This document shows, piece after piece, positions 39,886 through 51,671 of a stretch of DNA of 64,000 bases. A program made the translations under genes and the position numbers. The stretch comes from Apus apus (taxonomy: Eukaryota; Chordata; Aves; Apodiformes; Apodidae): contig NC_067296.1 in NCBI RefSeq assembly GCF_020740795.1, forward strand, positions 8,099,001 to 8,163,000, given 5' to 3'. The notes under the pieces were generated by a model. The model was not told the origin of the DNA and did not search any database. It saw nothing but the letters and a program-made list of their open reading frames with translations. The number at the start of each line of letters is the position of its first letter. Position 1 is the first letter of the stretch.

Positions 39886-39935
39886 GTAGCTGGCTCCATG
39901 TGCCTGCATAGCTCTGCCTGACTGGAGCCAGTTAC
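39886..39935. other. Hairpin with a 13-bp stem
   Basis: The arms gtagctggctcca (39886-39898) and tggagccagttac (39923-39935) pair over 13 positions: twelve Watson-Crick pairs and one G-T. The loop is 24 bases. Three more pairs can form outside the stem across two mismatches. It lies in the candidate 3' untranslated region, where it could be a structural or processing element. The stem is shorter and the loop longer than in a usual microRNA precursor. Confidence 0.6.
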
Positions 39936-40130
39936 AGGATCGTGACCCAAGTTTGTAATGGGGGATAGTGTGCATATATAATCATATCTATATAACATAG
40001 CCATAAATATATGGTTATATCATATAAATAGACATACATTTGCTCCTACACAAACACATACAGATTAGCATCGATGCATTAAAAATGAGGAAGATACAGC
40101 TAATGGAAGCATAAAAATTTGTAGCCCATT

Positions 40131-40145
40131 AAAAAAAAAAAAAAA
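40131..40145. repeat. A15 homopolymer
   Basis: Fifteen A residues preceded by cccatt and followed by tcctctccccctctc. No retroposed gene is recognisable next to it. Confidence 0.9.
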
Positions 40146-41717
40146 TCCTCTCCCCCTCTCTGTAGCAAAGCACCTGAAAGAAAACATAACAGCAGCAGGA
40201 ATCTTGTCTTTGAGTTAGCATGTGGTTCATGGGTACATTCTGCAAAGCAGCTTCAGTGGAGCCCTAGGGGGCTCAGGAGTCTGCCTGCCCAGCTCCCTTC
40301 CAAGGCTGAAAAGGCTTCGCTCTGAGTCTGCTTTTTTTTTTTTCTTGTCTGCTTTATACAGTGATGCATTATAGTGAAAAGAAGAGAGGGAGGGATGCTT
40401 AAATCATCAACAGGGGACAGTGGCAAAACATAAAAATCAGGATCACTCTGCATGATGAACACACATACTGCAATGGCTCCTTGCAGGGGAAGTTGCTTGT
40501 GGACTGGGAGCACATTACCTGCCTCCAAGATCAGCCATCTGCTGCCTGCAGAGGACCATGGACAAGCATTTGCTATGGACAAGCACCAAATCAGCAGCAG
40601 TATTTTTAACTATGTCAGCGTGTCTACAGGTTTCAAAAGGTTTATGTTCTTCTTTGATATTCAAAATCCAGTAAGAGAAAAGTTTTCATCTATCTCTAAG
40701 TCTGGAACTCAAGACCTTGCAGAGTTTAAGTGCCAGGTTTTTAGTGGCAGAAAATAAATCCTTCTCAATACACCTGAAAAAATTTCTCTTGAACTGAGCA
40801 CATACTCTGCAGGGTTTGTGCAAGATCTTTCTTGCAGTGTTTGGAAACCATTTAAGTAGCTACTCTGCTGTATCCATACAACCTAATTCCTGCTGTCAGG
40901 GTGTGGATATGTTGGTATTCAGCAGTTCACTGTGAAACAACCAAGAACAGGATGGATTCACTGTGTTTTCTAGAACAGAGCTCAGTCTCTGCACTCCTAA
41001 ATGTATCAGAGTTCCTCATTTACAAAACCAGAAGAGATTACTACATTTTTCCTACAATATTAAGGCTATCTTTTACCGTACATTGATTATCTGCTCACGA
41101 TGCCTTTTTATCACCCTGTGGTAGAGATGACACACCAAAACGTTACTGACTTGCTAGCTGTACAACTGCAGATGGCAGCCGTTACCTCTTACTGTGATAA
41201 GCCTGTGTCAGTGCAGTGTATTCTTACACATTAAGCAAAACGTAACAAAAATACAACCTCACATGGAAATGTAACCTTTCCAGGAATTGCTGGTAGCTCT
41301 GCAAAGCTAAAGAGACAAGGTGAATATAAGGAAGTGCATACTTTCTCTGGAACATACGGTTTCTGTAAGATGCAATTATTTTCCTCTGCAGCTTGTATGG
41401 TTAAATGTTACAGCTGCTAAATGAGATAAGTTACGAGCCAATAGCAGGTTCTATACAAAAAGAAACAGCACCAATTTGTTAGAGAGAAAATATCTAGGAT
41501 GTATTTCATACACTGACTAAATATTAATAAGGATCAATCATAAAATCTTTGGATTTACTTTCACTCCTATATATTAATCTCCGGATTTATTTTACCTTGG
41601 GATAGGTGTTACAACTGCTGAACTGCTCTTTTCACTGCTTCTCTGTGAGCATCCTTCTTCTTCAAATTCCTATCCAGTCTGGATTCAGCTGACATCTACT
41701 GTTTGAACTACTGATCA

Positions 41718-41855
41718 CAGTGCTCAGAGTCAGAAAAAACCGGCTTTTTAATCCCAGGTCAGATAGAGGCTGAGCAAGCTTGGGTTGCCTCAGTTCCTGC
41801 AACAATAAAATTTCTCAAAAGGGCTTTGAGACCTGGGGGGCAAGTCATTGTTAGT
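41718..41855 (-). mobile_element. Probable MIR/CORE-SINE-type relic, reversed
   Basis: The plus strand reads cagtgctcagagtcag, then ttttaatcccaggtcag ('ggttcgaatcccagctc'), then gggttgcctcagttcctgc and aacaataaaat ('gcctcagtttcctcatctgtaaaat'), then gggctttgagacct ('gcgctttgagatcct'). The order fits a reversed MIR-like SINE with internal gaps. The match is moderate. Confidence 0.5.
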
Positions 41856-42300
41856 GAACTGCAAAATGTCATTCATCTTTTAGGGAATATATTACTCTTT
41901 CTTCCCCCATTTCCCACCCCACCCAAATAAGCACTAATATTTAACCTCCCTGGCTTTGTGCGATGGTCAGGAGTGACATCTCACTTCTCGCTAAGATAGA
42001 TCGATACACAGACAGATACTTTGCAGCAGGCTTGAAGAGTTTCCTCAGACAGATGCTCTGTTACATGAGAACAATACGATCTTGGGACGAAAGGAAGGGT
42101 GTCCTGCTCCATGTTTACAGAAAGAGGTGGCGAGTTGCTTAGTCAAGGCTGTCAGCTTGATGCCAATACATTGTTCCTTGCATTGAATTGGTGCCTTGAG
42201 ATGGACAGTTAAGGAAGCAGGAGGATGCAGGGGCATTGGAAGGATCTAAGAGGTCAGTTATGGAAGGATTCGGTAAAAGTTGTCTCACAAATCTTTTCTT

Positions 42301-42356
42301 CTATGTCTGGTTTCTGGCAGGGAGTCCAGAGAATTCCTTCCTGATTATTTCATTAA
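42301..42356 (-). other. Candidate terminal coding exon, unidentified gene
   Basis: On the minus strand a strong acceptor (ttctccttttatttcacag, ending at 42357) is followed by two bases completing a split codon and then NEIIRKEFSGLPARNQT and a TAG stop. The other two frames stop within four codons. The peptide is charged and looks protein-like, but I do not recognise the family. A candidate polyadenylation signal lies 5.1 kb further along the same strand with no better gene between. The preceding exon, which would have to end after the first base of a codon, was not found. Seventeen open codons after a good acceptor can occur by chance, so this stays a hypothesis. Confidence 0.28.
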
Positions 42357-43803
42357 CTGTGAAATAAAAGGAGAAGAAATGCTAGAACACGTTGAAAATC
42401 ACAAGCAGTAAAAGCAATTCTTGGGCAGTTTGCTGTTAAGCTCAAAATGTGCCCTGTGTATTCATTACATAATTTTATTAACATTTAAAACTTTAAGCCT
42501 CATTTCCCAGACTACACATATTTGAAAGGCAACGGGGTAGAAGTGGAGAGAGGGGGATTGACACTGTGCTCAGCATGCTTAAAGCACCATGAAAACACAA
42601 CCTACAAGTTGTACCCCATGTCCAGTACATGCTACATCCCTTATGTACACAACACTTTCCCTCTTTCACAGACATTCCTTTACCGGGGTTAAAAATAACA
42701 ATAATCTGTCAGCATTTGAGCATTTCCACTAGGCTGAAATAAGAATATTTTGAAAAGAGAAAGGCCAGATTTGGCAGAAATGTAGTGGACAGCGCTGGAC
42801 ACATAGAAATTGCAAATCAGGTGAAAAAGTTATGGTTGCTTTGTGCTTTGTTGTGTTGTTTCTGTTTGGGTGGGTTGGGTTTTTTTAATTTCACTGTAGA
42901 CTATTTGCATTTTTTATATGGTTTGTTTGTATATTTTAGCATAAGCAAACTTCCATGAGGCTGGGACAGGCTTAACAAAGCTCAAGAGAAGACACTGAAT
43001 AACTTCGTTCTCTGTTTTTAAAAATCTACACAAATATTACATGTTATATACAAAAGCCATTCTCTCCTGTCTACCTTTCACACTCACTGGCCTTTGATAC
43101 CTTCTAGAATAACAACTCTTTCTCTGGGCTGCACTTTCATTAAGAGAGACCTAAAACATGAACATTTTGGTGCAAAACTGCCGGTTTTGGGGCTCCATTT
43201 CACATGCAGCTCCTTGGCACTGTATGCACCAAGGGGATACATGGTTTTGTAACTGTTTATCTACATTAACTTATGTGCCTTAAAACCAAAAGACCCAATT
43301 TTCTAAGGTTTCAGAACCCAGATCTAAATTATTTCTCCCCATTTATATTTAAGGGCTAAGACAAGGACTAATTCAAAACAGAGAAGACCCTCAACCAAGA
43401 CTGGTTAATCCACAGGTATGCAGCTATAAGACTCTCCCATACTTAGGCCCATTTCTAACAAAGTTTATGAAAAATTGTAATTAACATAGTATTTCATCAA
43501 TTCCCAACAATTAAAAAAAAATAAAATTGTGCCCTATCTCTTCTTGATGCTGGGAAGGGGAACACATTAATTTTTAGGAGCTATGACTAGTAGTTTGAAA
43601 GCTCCCTTCACTCTATATGCTATAGAATTTACCTCTGAGAAAGTAAAATCTGTGTTTTACACAACGCTCCATCTTATTACTGTGTGGATATCTGCTGTGG
43701 TGGGCTCTAGTGTATTCTCAAGGACTACCTGCACAGAGCATGGCACAGGCACTTGACAGGAGGAGCAGGGAGCAGCCCTCTGCATATTCAGGTACATTAG
43801 AAA
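42357..43803. other. Noncoding stretch with one 52-codon frame
   Basis: If 42301-42356 is a real last exon, this is its intron. A minus-strand frame at 43084-43242 has 52 codons, starts with ATG and ends KVQPRERVVILEGIKGQ. It is described under the findings and is not called as a gene. Otherwise I see A/T-rich unique DNA. Confidence 0.5.
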
Positions 43804-43856
43804 GGTTTGGCCAGATGATTCCTGAGGTCCCTTCCCACCTGGCATTCTGTGATTCA
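43804..43856 (+). mobile_element. CR1 LINE 3' end
   Basis: The text ggtttggccagatgattcct then gaggtcccttcccacctggc and attctgtgattcag matches the conserved avian CR1 terminus 'ggactagatgatccttgaggtcccttccaacctggnattctatgattctatg'. The terminal octamer-type repeat is reduced to attctgtgattca. Upstream to about 43700 the DNA may be a decayed extension of the same element (ctcaaggactacctgca), but that part is uncertain. The 5' truncation is usual for CR1. This copy is the main evidence for a sauropsid, probably avian, genome. Confidence 0.86.
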
Positions 43857-45922
43857 GTAAATTCTCCTGAAGGGACCCCACAGCCTGTTCCACACAAAGC
43901 AGTCTCCATTCCTCTGTGCTCAAAAACCTCACTGTTAACAGCCCAGAGTTTAGCTCTTTCTAATTCCAGCCAGCAAATGCCTGATTTCAACCAGACTAGT
44001 GCCTCTTGGAGAAGGAAAAAAAACATGGCTGACAACTCCTCTCCTCCTGCCCAACTGTCACCTGCTGGCTTCTACCAGCCTTTTGGGTGACTTCTCATAA
44101 ATAAAGCTCATACGTGGAGTATTTGGTGAGTTGCTGCTCTGCAGTGCAAGCAAACAACCAGTGGGAGGTGAGGTTGGTCCACATGCAGGCAAAAAACCCT
44201 TCTTGAGCTCAGTTAAGAGTTTCCTGTTTGCTCTACCCAGGAAATGAGAGGAGCAGGTCTTCAATGGAAATTTTTCAAAGCCTCCGCTAAAAATAGCAGT
44301 GAGGTAAAAGAAGTGGGCACCCACTCTTACAGGGTCATTTCCTTTCTAAAAACAAGTGGGCTGAGACTGCAGGGCTGGTTTACTTATCCACACGTTCGTT
44401 AGAGCAGCCACCGTAACAAAAATACCACGTATGAGTTTCGTTTCATTTAATAAAGCACCACTTGTGGAAATATCAGAACCAACAGTCATCTTTGTCTAGG
44501 AAGGGTTAAAGATCAAGTGAAAAGTGAGCAGATAATTAAATGGAGTCTATTAAACCTCTAGTCTTTTGAGGACCTCTGCTCGCCTGCACCTGGCCAGCTG
44601 GACAGTGTGGTAAAGGACTTACTCAGCCTGCAGACTTCACTTTCCCTCCTGCGTGCTGCACTGGAGGTCAGCAGTGGGTTTTGTGGTCTGAGGTTCTAGG
44701 GGGATCACAGTCTGCAAAGAGCTGCACGGTTGCAGGGCAGCAGCATGAAGCATCAACCCCACAGACAGGCTGTGGGGCTGTGCTGGGGTGCAGTCGGGCT
44801 CGCTCTGTGCGAGCTGTCCCAGGCAGCAAATGGGATTTTGGTTGTAAGCATCTGAGTAACAAGAGAGCTTCGTGGTATCAGTAGTCACCCTAAATTTCAC
44901 CTAAATTCATGTGGCATGGGGATTTAGGTCAGCTTAGGCTGGGCAGCACTGGTCTGAAAGCTCTAAGGGAAGGATGTGTAAGTCAAAGATTGTCCCAGCA
45001 CAAAAAGCTCTACTCTGCAACCAAAGCCCCTAAATCTAATGAATATGTATGAATCCAAAGGCAAGTATCTCTCTCCCAGCTTGGAGGCACTTCCAGACTG
45101 AGTCTAGTGAGATCATGCATCTTTGGTGATCTGCTCTAGATTTGGAGGCATGTGGATCCAGATACAGGTGTAATCTAAGTGACTTGGGTTTCAATAGCAA
45201 GTTGGGCAGAATGAGCAAGCTGAGACAGATCTAAACTGCAGAGGAAGCTGAGATCATGTGCTGAGCTTGCTATTCTGAACTCCCAGCTATCTGGTTTTTG
45301 GTAGCATGGTTAAACTGTATCTCAAGTATCAGTTCTCATTATTGGCTCATTTTTAGCCAAGGAGGAAATGGAGATGATGTGATTAATAAATAAAATATTG
45401 TTATTTAAGTTCCTGGCAAATGGCAGCTCTGGAGCACTCTGATATTGATCCACTTAATGAGAGAGAACTGATTAATTGGGGTCATGAGGCAATAAAAGAT
45501 TAAATAATAATAAAAAAAATATTGAAATTACAGCTGACATCAGCCATGCAGACCAAGGAAATGCCTAGCTAGGCCTGAATCCCTTCAGCATATCCTCTGT
45601 TAGATACCTGCTGTTGTACAAGTATTACAACAGCCCTGGTGCTTGGAAATCTCCAATGCAGCTGAATGCACGAGGCTGGCTGAAATAATGGGAGAATGTC
45701 TGTGTTCTTCTCATGACTCAGCTTGATGGGTTTGAGTCAGCCTCTCAGGCTTCGTCACATATAAGACTCTTAATTCTCATCCTCTCAGATAGAAACCTGG
45801 AGTGTATTCCCTTGAAGGATGATAATGGGTTGTATTAAATACCAACCTTCAACAAGTAGTCCAGAGACAGCAAACAGCCTCCAGTGCTAGCTGGCAATGA
45901 GGCAGGCTCCATGTAATGGCTG

Positions 45923-45957
45923 CACGCACACACACTCGTGCACACACACTCACACAG
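45923..45957. repeat. Imperfect CA microsatellite
   Basis: Interrupted CA dinucleotides (cgcacacacac, tcgtgcacacacac, tcacaca). Confidence 0.85.
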
Positions 45958-46443
45958 GCATCAGAAATACAACTTAAGTAGCTCTATTCCATGTATGTGT
46001 CTGGATAACACCTCTGAAGCTGACACTGCCCCATCACCACACCAGTGGCAGGGGCCTTGTGCCCTTTGGGGACCCTGCAAGCCTGAGGGTCTCCCCAGAA
46101 GAGGCAAAGCTCAGCTGCAGGGGCTGCTCCCTGCACGTCCCACGTCTGCTCTGCTGACACAGCCAAGAGACATTTTACATGCAAAGCCAACACAAGCCAC
46201 ACAAGGAGGGAACTGATGGCATAACAGGGCCTGGGGAGGAAAGCTGAATCCTGAACCTAACGTGGTTCTAGCTGCTCCCTGGGAACCAGAGGATGCTTTA
46301 GCCCAGCATGCACAACCCCATCTCTCCTTCCCTGCCCACCAGGCCCCAGCTACTTCAGGACAGCTTTTTGGTACCCAAGTGGGGAAGAAAATAAGTTTTT
46401 TAACCCTCTAAGCCAAATAAAAAGGGGCATGACTTTTTAATTG

Positions 46444-46460
46444 AAAAAATAAATAAATAA
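46444..46460. repeat. AAAT microsatellite
   Basis: About four AAAT units following an A6 run. Confidence 0.85.
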
Positions 46461-47177
46461 AGGTTAAGAGAAACACACAGCTGGAGAAAAGGCAGAAAAA
46501 TACCAATTACCTTTCTTTTTGATTGCTTGGATCAAAGATCACAGTCATTCTTTTTCATATAATGTTTTGTATCCAGCTAAGGTGTGTATCTATCAGCTCT
46601 GAAAAAGATTTGCAAAACCATTTTTGAGAAAAAAAAAAAGTAACTTTTGACCTATATTGCAAGGCCAAATGTTACAGTTTTCATCTACTCTTTCATTTTG
46701 TGGTTTCATTTATTAAAAGGACATTTCAGCATATACATACATAAGGCAGAACTTTACCGCTGACCTTTCTGTTTGCTCAGATCCAGCACTAGATTTTACA
46801 TTTTCCCCCTTATTTTCTCTACTAGTATATAAAAATAAGTACGCCAAAAATTACACTCCTAAATTTATCACAAAACATATGTAAAATGCTGATTATTTGA
46901 TCTGAGACTTCAGAGGCACAGGAGGTCCATGTGTCTTTTGAGTCTAGCCAGATTGGTCATTGCCTTTTGCAGAATTCAGTTATATGATCATCCTATTGGC
47001 CCAAATAAAACATGACACTTTTTATGCCAGATCAAAAGTTATTTTTAAATAAAGAGACCTAACCACGGTGGCTGCATAAAAGTTAGACTTTGCCTTAATT
47101 GTAAAGAGCAGGACAGATGTGCACAAAGAAATTATGAGAGTTACAGTCTTTGCTTCAAACACAAATAAGGTGATTTT

Positions 47178-47196
47178 TATATATATATATATATAT
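47178..47196. repeat. TA microsatellite
   Basis: Nine to ten uninterrupted TA dinucleotides after a short T run. Confidence 0.9.
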
Positions 47197-48090
47197 GGCA
47201 ATATTTAAAAGTCTGTGTTAATTTTTTTCTGTCTGATCTTTGTAAGATTCTGTTGAATTAATCAAGGAAGAATTTAGCACTTCTGCAAAACTATGGAAAT
47301 TTTTTTTTAAGTGCAATATTAAGGAGGAAAAAGTGCTGCTTAAAAACGAAGTTAGTTTTGAGTGCAAGATTCAGAAGTGTCTTTGCTGCTGGATTTCGGG
47401 TGACTATATATAGAAAAGAAATATTTTACTTGGCTCCCTAAGATTGTGCAGCCACGTATCATAGACTAGAACCTACCACTCTGTACACAGCCTATTTTAT
47501 ATTCTGCATCCTGGAAAATCAGCTTGTGCAGATGCAAGCAGAGCAACTGACTTGTAAATACAAACTTAGGTGTATCAGGCACAAGGAGCCCAAACTCAAC
47601 AAACTGTGTTGGGGAAAAATACCAGGGGGGAAGGAGGGCAGGGCCCGGGAGGCTGTTTTAAAAATCAACAGCAATGAAAGGCTTTTTTTTTCTGGAAACT
47701 GAGGACATATAACAACTAAGAGGTTCTTAGCTGTAAAGTTTTACTTGAATTACATGTCAAAAAATGTTGTACTCCTTATTGAAATAATGCCAGTAGATTC
47801 ACCCTGCAACTTTTCTTCCTTGTCTTGTTTGTAATCTATGTAACCTATAAACCTCTTCAGCACCATCCAGCCCAACAGCAATCAGGTCATCTCCATTAAT
47901 TAAAAATACTCTTGGAAGAAATTACTGTTGTCCAACTAGGTGGCAATTAAAGTCCCATGACACATTTTTGCTATGATAGTTTCAGTAGACTCAAAACCCA
48001 TGGGCATCTTTCCATTAATTTAACATCATAATATAGATATCTGATGAAAAACAGAATCTAAATAAAATGCATATTTTTGGCTGAAGCCTG

Positions 48091-48152
48091 TCCCAACTGA
48101 AGTCAATATCTAAACTCCTTGTGATTCACAGGATCTGAATTTCACTCATAAC
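48091..48152. mobile_element. Faint MITE-like relic
   Basis: The phrases ccaactgaagtcaat, then ctaaactccttgtgattcac and aggatctgaatttcac, recall the 'cccactgaagtcaatgg ... aaactcccattgacttcaatgg ... aggatttcac' words found in old palindromic amniote elements. The match is weak and may be chance. Confidence 0.2.
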
Positions 48153-48500
48153 ATTGAAATATCCATCCCATATATTTCAATATAGTTTTAGAGTGCAAAA
48201 TTAAAACAATCAGTATCTCTGGTACTATCCTACCCAAAATCTTTAACAGGAAGCTGTGCGGGCCTGTAAGAAAAGAGCAGAAAATGAAGACAGCATTTCT
48301 GCTAAAAAAAAAATAAAAATCAGTGTCCTAAACACACTATACATCAAAACTATCAACATCAAAACACAGATATGCCTGTGACACTGCCCTAGAAATTGCA
48401 AGGACTTTCTAAGTACTTTCAGTACTGTCAGTGGGCTTCCAGAAAAGATCAACAGCCTGCCACTGCAAACCAACTGCTGAAACTGCCAGGAAAATTTGTG

Positions 48501-48605
48501 ACCAGTGGTTAGAGCAAAAGATTGGATAGTGGGACTCCAGAACTTGGACCTCTGCTGTATCATCATATTTGCCTTATGGCCCTGGCCAATTCCAAAGAAT
48601 CCCTG
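48501..48605 (-). mobile_element. MIR/CORE-SINE-type relic, reversed
   Basis: The plus strand follows a reversed MIR-like SINE: agtggttagagcaaaagatt then gtgggactccagaacttgg ('gtggttagagcatggactgggagtcaggactcctgggttc'), cctctgctgtatcatcat ('ccggctctgccactga'), then gccttatggccctggccaat ('gctgtgtgaccttgggcaagt'). The tRNA-derived 5' half is present, unlike in most other copies here. It sits inside a 163-codon minus-strand frame and argues against that frame being a gene. Confidence 0.6.
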
Positions 48606-48842
48606 AAGGACCAGATTTATTTCAGGTTTGCTTTGTCTGAAAAATGCAGAAATACTGTGAAGGTCACAAACAGGGAACTTGAATAATACATGCCTAGCTA
48701 ACAGAAAGAAGCCTGAAATGATGATGACCTGCACAGAATGAGTCTACACAAAGCGTGTGGCTGTAGTAGAGAGAAAAAATTTTCAAAAGCTCCTACAGGG
48801 ATGTTTTCAAGTGCTCAGGTAGTTTAGATCTCAAACTACAAA

Positions 48843-48975
48843 AGGCTTGAGGTACTGAGCTCTAAAAATCCTAATAGGCAAAAATTTAAGTTACAAACCT
48901 AAAACTTTTAACCTATGTTAGTCAACACTGGAGTGCTCAGTCCCTCTAAAAGTTAGGACCTAGGCACTTCTAATT
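48843..48975. mobile_element. Old palindromic MITE-like relic
   Basis: The left arm gaggtactgagctct (48849-48863) and right arm agtgctcagtccctc (48932-48946) are reverse complements at 13 of 15 positions. The right arm continues taaaagttaggacctaggca. Words such as 'gtgctcagcacctctgaaaatcaggcc' and 'ttaggcacctaggcac' are typical of old palindromic nonautonomous DNA elements of amniotes. The inverted arms are seen directly. The family assignment is inference. Confidence 0.38.
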
Positions 48976-51671
48976 GGAAATTGACCCAACACAGGTAACA
49001 GACAGCACTGGCAAGTGTTCTCACTTTGCTGTGTAGCATCTTAAGTCAGAAGACTGAGGAGCACCCCTCAGAGCTGGGGATGCCTTGTGTCCTGGGAGAC
49101 CATCTGTGAGAAGCTGCACAGATACTCCCTCCACTGACTGCATGGGCAGTCTGAGACTGGTGTCCCCAGACAGCTGGTAGACTGAATAATTTCTTTCAGA
49201 AAAGTGACCCTTTGCTTTTGGTTATTCATGCATAATCCTCTCTGCAGTTCCCTCCAGCCAAGTTCTCCTCAGAGATACAAAGCTAAGTGACCAGTTACAA
49301 GGGAAGGGAAACAGCAGTTTGCAGCAGTGGAGCTAATATGAAACGGGTGCTGCTCCCCCTGTGCTGTGCACAGAGCTGTTGGGTGCCTGTCTTACTCTGC
49401 CACGCTTCACTTCAGCTTTTTACACAAATGCTTACAACCTTGTAAATCAGTAATAAGTTGCACCTGAACCTGTAAGTGATTAGTAAAAAATCATTACACT
49501 TCCATGGCCAGAGGACTTTCACACAGTTAATCAGTTAAGAAAAGAACTGGGTGTTAACTGGTTGTTTAATTCCCTGGAAGACCAGTTTATTGAGACTATG
49601 TAGCAAGAGGCTTGAAATCTGAAGTGCAAACAATATATGGGAAAATTATACTGCTTACAAATGACATACTCTCCTGGAGAAACATGCCAAATGTTGCCCA
49701 AAAGTGAGCTGAACAGTGGAATTCTAAGGCTGAGCAGGTGCCATTTGTGGTGCTTTCAGCTATTTAATCCATTTGATCCCTGTTTGAATCTACTGGAAAT
49801 CAATGAGTTAAGTTTTTTAGGCAGCTTCTCCATGAACCAGGAAACTGGGGTTATGTAGTATTTGCAGGACACACATGCACACACGCATGAGCTTTTTCAT
49901 CCTGGCTTGTTGACTGGAACAGCAAGAGAAAGAGCAATTTTTTGCTCCAGAGTGTGATTTCCTGATTGCTTGATGGATTTCAGTACTTAGTGGTCAATTT
50001 TTTATCAGCAGGTTCTAAGAGAGGTGCAAACCCTGCCCATGCACTGACTGGAGGATGAATCTGTATCAGCTGGCAATCTGGAAAGTGTACCTTCAGGCAC
50101 CACATCATGCCCTTTCCCTCCTGCCCTTTAGGCTCCAGCATATCACTGTGCAGAGCCCTTGGAGCTCATCTACAGGGTCAGTTAAGCTGATGTAAAACCC
50201 CTTAATTTAGAGGATTTGCATCTAAGTCACTGCATGAGTACAAGGGGAAAGACACACCATCAAACTGGGGTGTTTCTTTCAATCTTATTCTCAGAACCCT
50301 TTTTCTGCCTGGTCCACAGTGCTGCACATAATGAAATTGAATCCTAGAGATGGTGTTCAGGGTGGCACCCAGTGCCAGGCACTGCCAAGCTCATTCTCAG
50401 ATTACTTGGAAAAAGGCTGGCTCTGAATATTAAGGCTGACACTGCTGGGAACTATGTGACTATGAGGCAAAAACTCTTGTATTATTAAGTTTGCTAAGAC
50501 TATGATAAATAACCTGTTTGTTTATTAGATAAACCCTGTAAGTCTGTTTAGTCATCCCACAGAAGGCATAAAGGGACTGCAACAAGATGCAATAGCTTTG
50601 TGCAGTTCTTCTGTGAGTGTCAGCAGCCACTTTGGGAAGTGTACCTTGGAACGGGAAAACTAGATCAGCCTGGGCGTGATGAGGAACTCCAGGCCACCGT
50701 GGATTTGGTTGGTAGTAGCTTTCCATAACAAAGTCTTTTTTTAACTGGCTTTCTCTCTGCTCACATATATTTAGATATGACTTTCATTCTGCAGCACACT
50801 GATGCCAGATAGTTTTGGCTGAAATTGTAAGGGAAGGGACACGTGTTTGAGTCATGCAGTTGGCTCTCTCTAGTTGATAGTTTGCAAGTTACTGAGAAAA
50901 GATGAAGTTTGTATTTAGTTTCAGTTAATATGCAATGAGACCAAGTAAAATAGAATACTCATATAATAAATAAATATACAAAAATATATACCAGAAGGGT
51001 ATGGAGTTAATTTCTGTACACCACATTAGTTGGCTAAACAGATACAGAAGTATTAGGCTGATGGGCTGCAGCTTAAGAGACATGAGGCAAGAATCTTCAC
51101 TTTTTTTACTCCTAACTCTTGATCTAACTCTGCAGCAGCTGCAGCTGCTGCAAAGCACAAGGGTGAACTGTGCTCATATCTATTTTTGTGTGAGTGGTTT
51201 GGACCTTATGAATTTGCTGCACAACTGCTGAGAGAAGCAGTGCCATTGGTACTGAGATGGATTTCTTTTAGATTAAAAACGGCAAAACCAAAGGAGGTTG
51301 ATGTTGATTTTTTTCCTACAGTAGCTTGCACCTCATGGTTTAAAAGGTAATGAAATTGGTAATAAATACCACAATGCCTCTAAAATAGTAACTGCTGGCA
51401 GGAAAAGCACACAAGCGATAGCACTATTTATTCACATGTCACTTTGCAGTTTCAGCACTCTCCTAGACTCAACCTGTTTACTAAGAGGCAATGTGAGTCA
51501 TTCAGAGAAGTGTTTCAAAAACAGAGAGAGAAAAGAGAATGGATGGGAGAAAGCGATTTTTTTAAAGGAAATAATTGGGGGGTAGGAACCAAAGAACAGT
51601 GTTCACTATTAGCTGAAAGTAACGAGAAGGCAACGCTGGTTTTTTCATTTCTGTCACAAAGAAACTACCAG

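Larger units (their letters stand above)
37223..42300 (-). other. Candidate long 3' untranslated region
   Basis: About 5 kb of A/T-rich DNA with no credible coding frame lies between a candidate terminal coding exon and a candidate polyadenylation signal on the minus strand. If both are right this is a long 3' untranslated region, as is common in neuronal genes. It contains a hairpin at 39886-39935, an A15 run at 40131-40145 (T15 in the transcript) and an old SINE relic at 41718-41855. The alternative is plain intergenic DNA. Confidence 0.28.
43857..48500. other. Noncoding stretch, no gene recognised
   Basis: No gene is recognised. A frame at 43710-44090 runs through the CR1 copy. The stretch holds a CA-rich tract at 45923-45957, AAAT repeats at 46444-46460 and a TA microsatellite at 47178-47196. 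An A/T-rich block at 45361-45555 with ATTA/TAAT words resembles a conserved noncoding element. A faint MITE-like phrase lies at 48091-48152. Confidence 0.6.

Noticed and set aside
42684..42733. Minus-strand exon-like segment between attcttatttcag and gtaaag
   Set aside because: Stops in two frames and an immediate stop in the third. The donor is weak.
48243..48734. 163-codon minus-strand open frame
   Set aside because: It runs straight through a CORE-SINE relic at 48501-48605, and the product has no recognisable domain.
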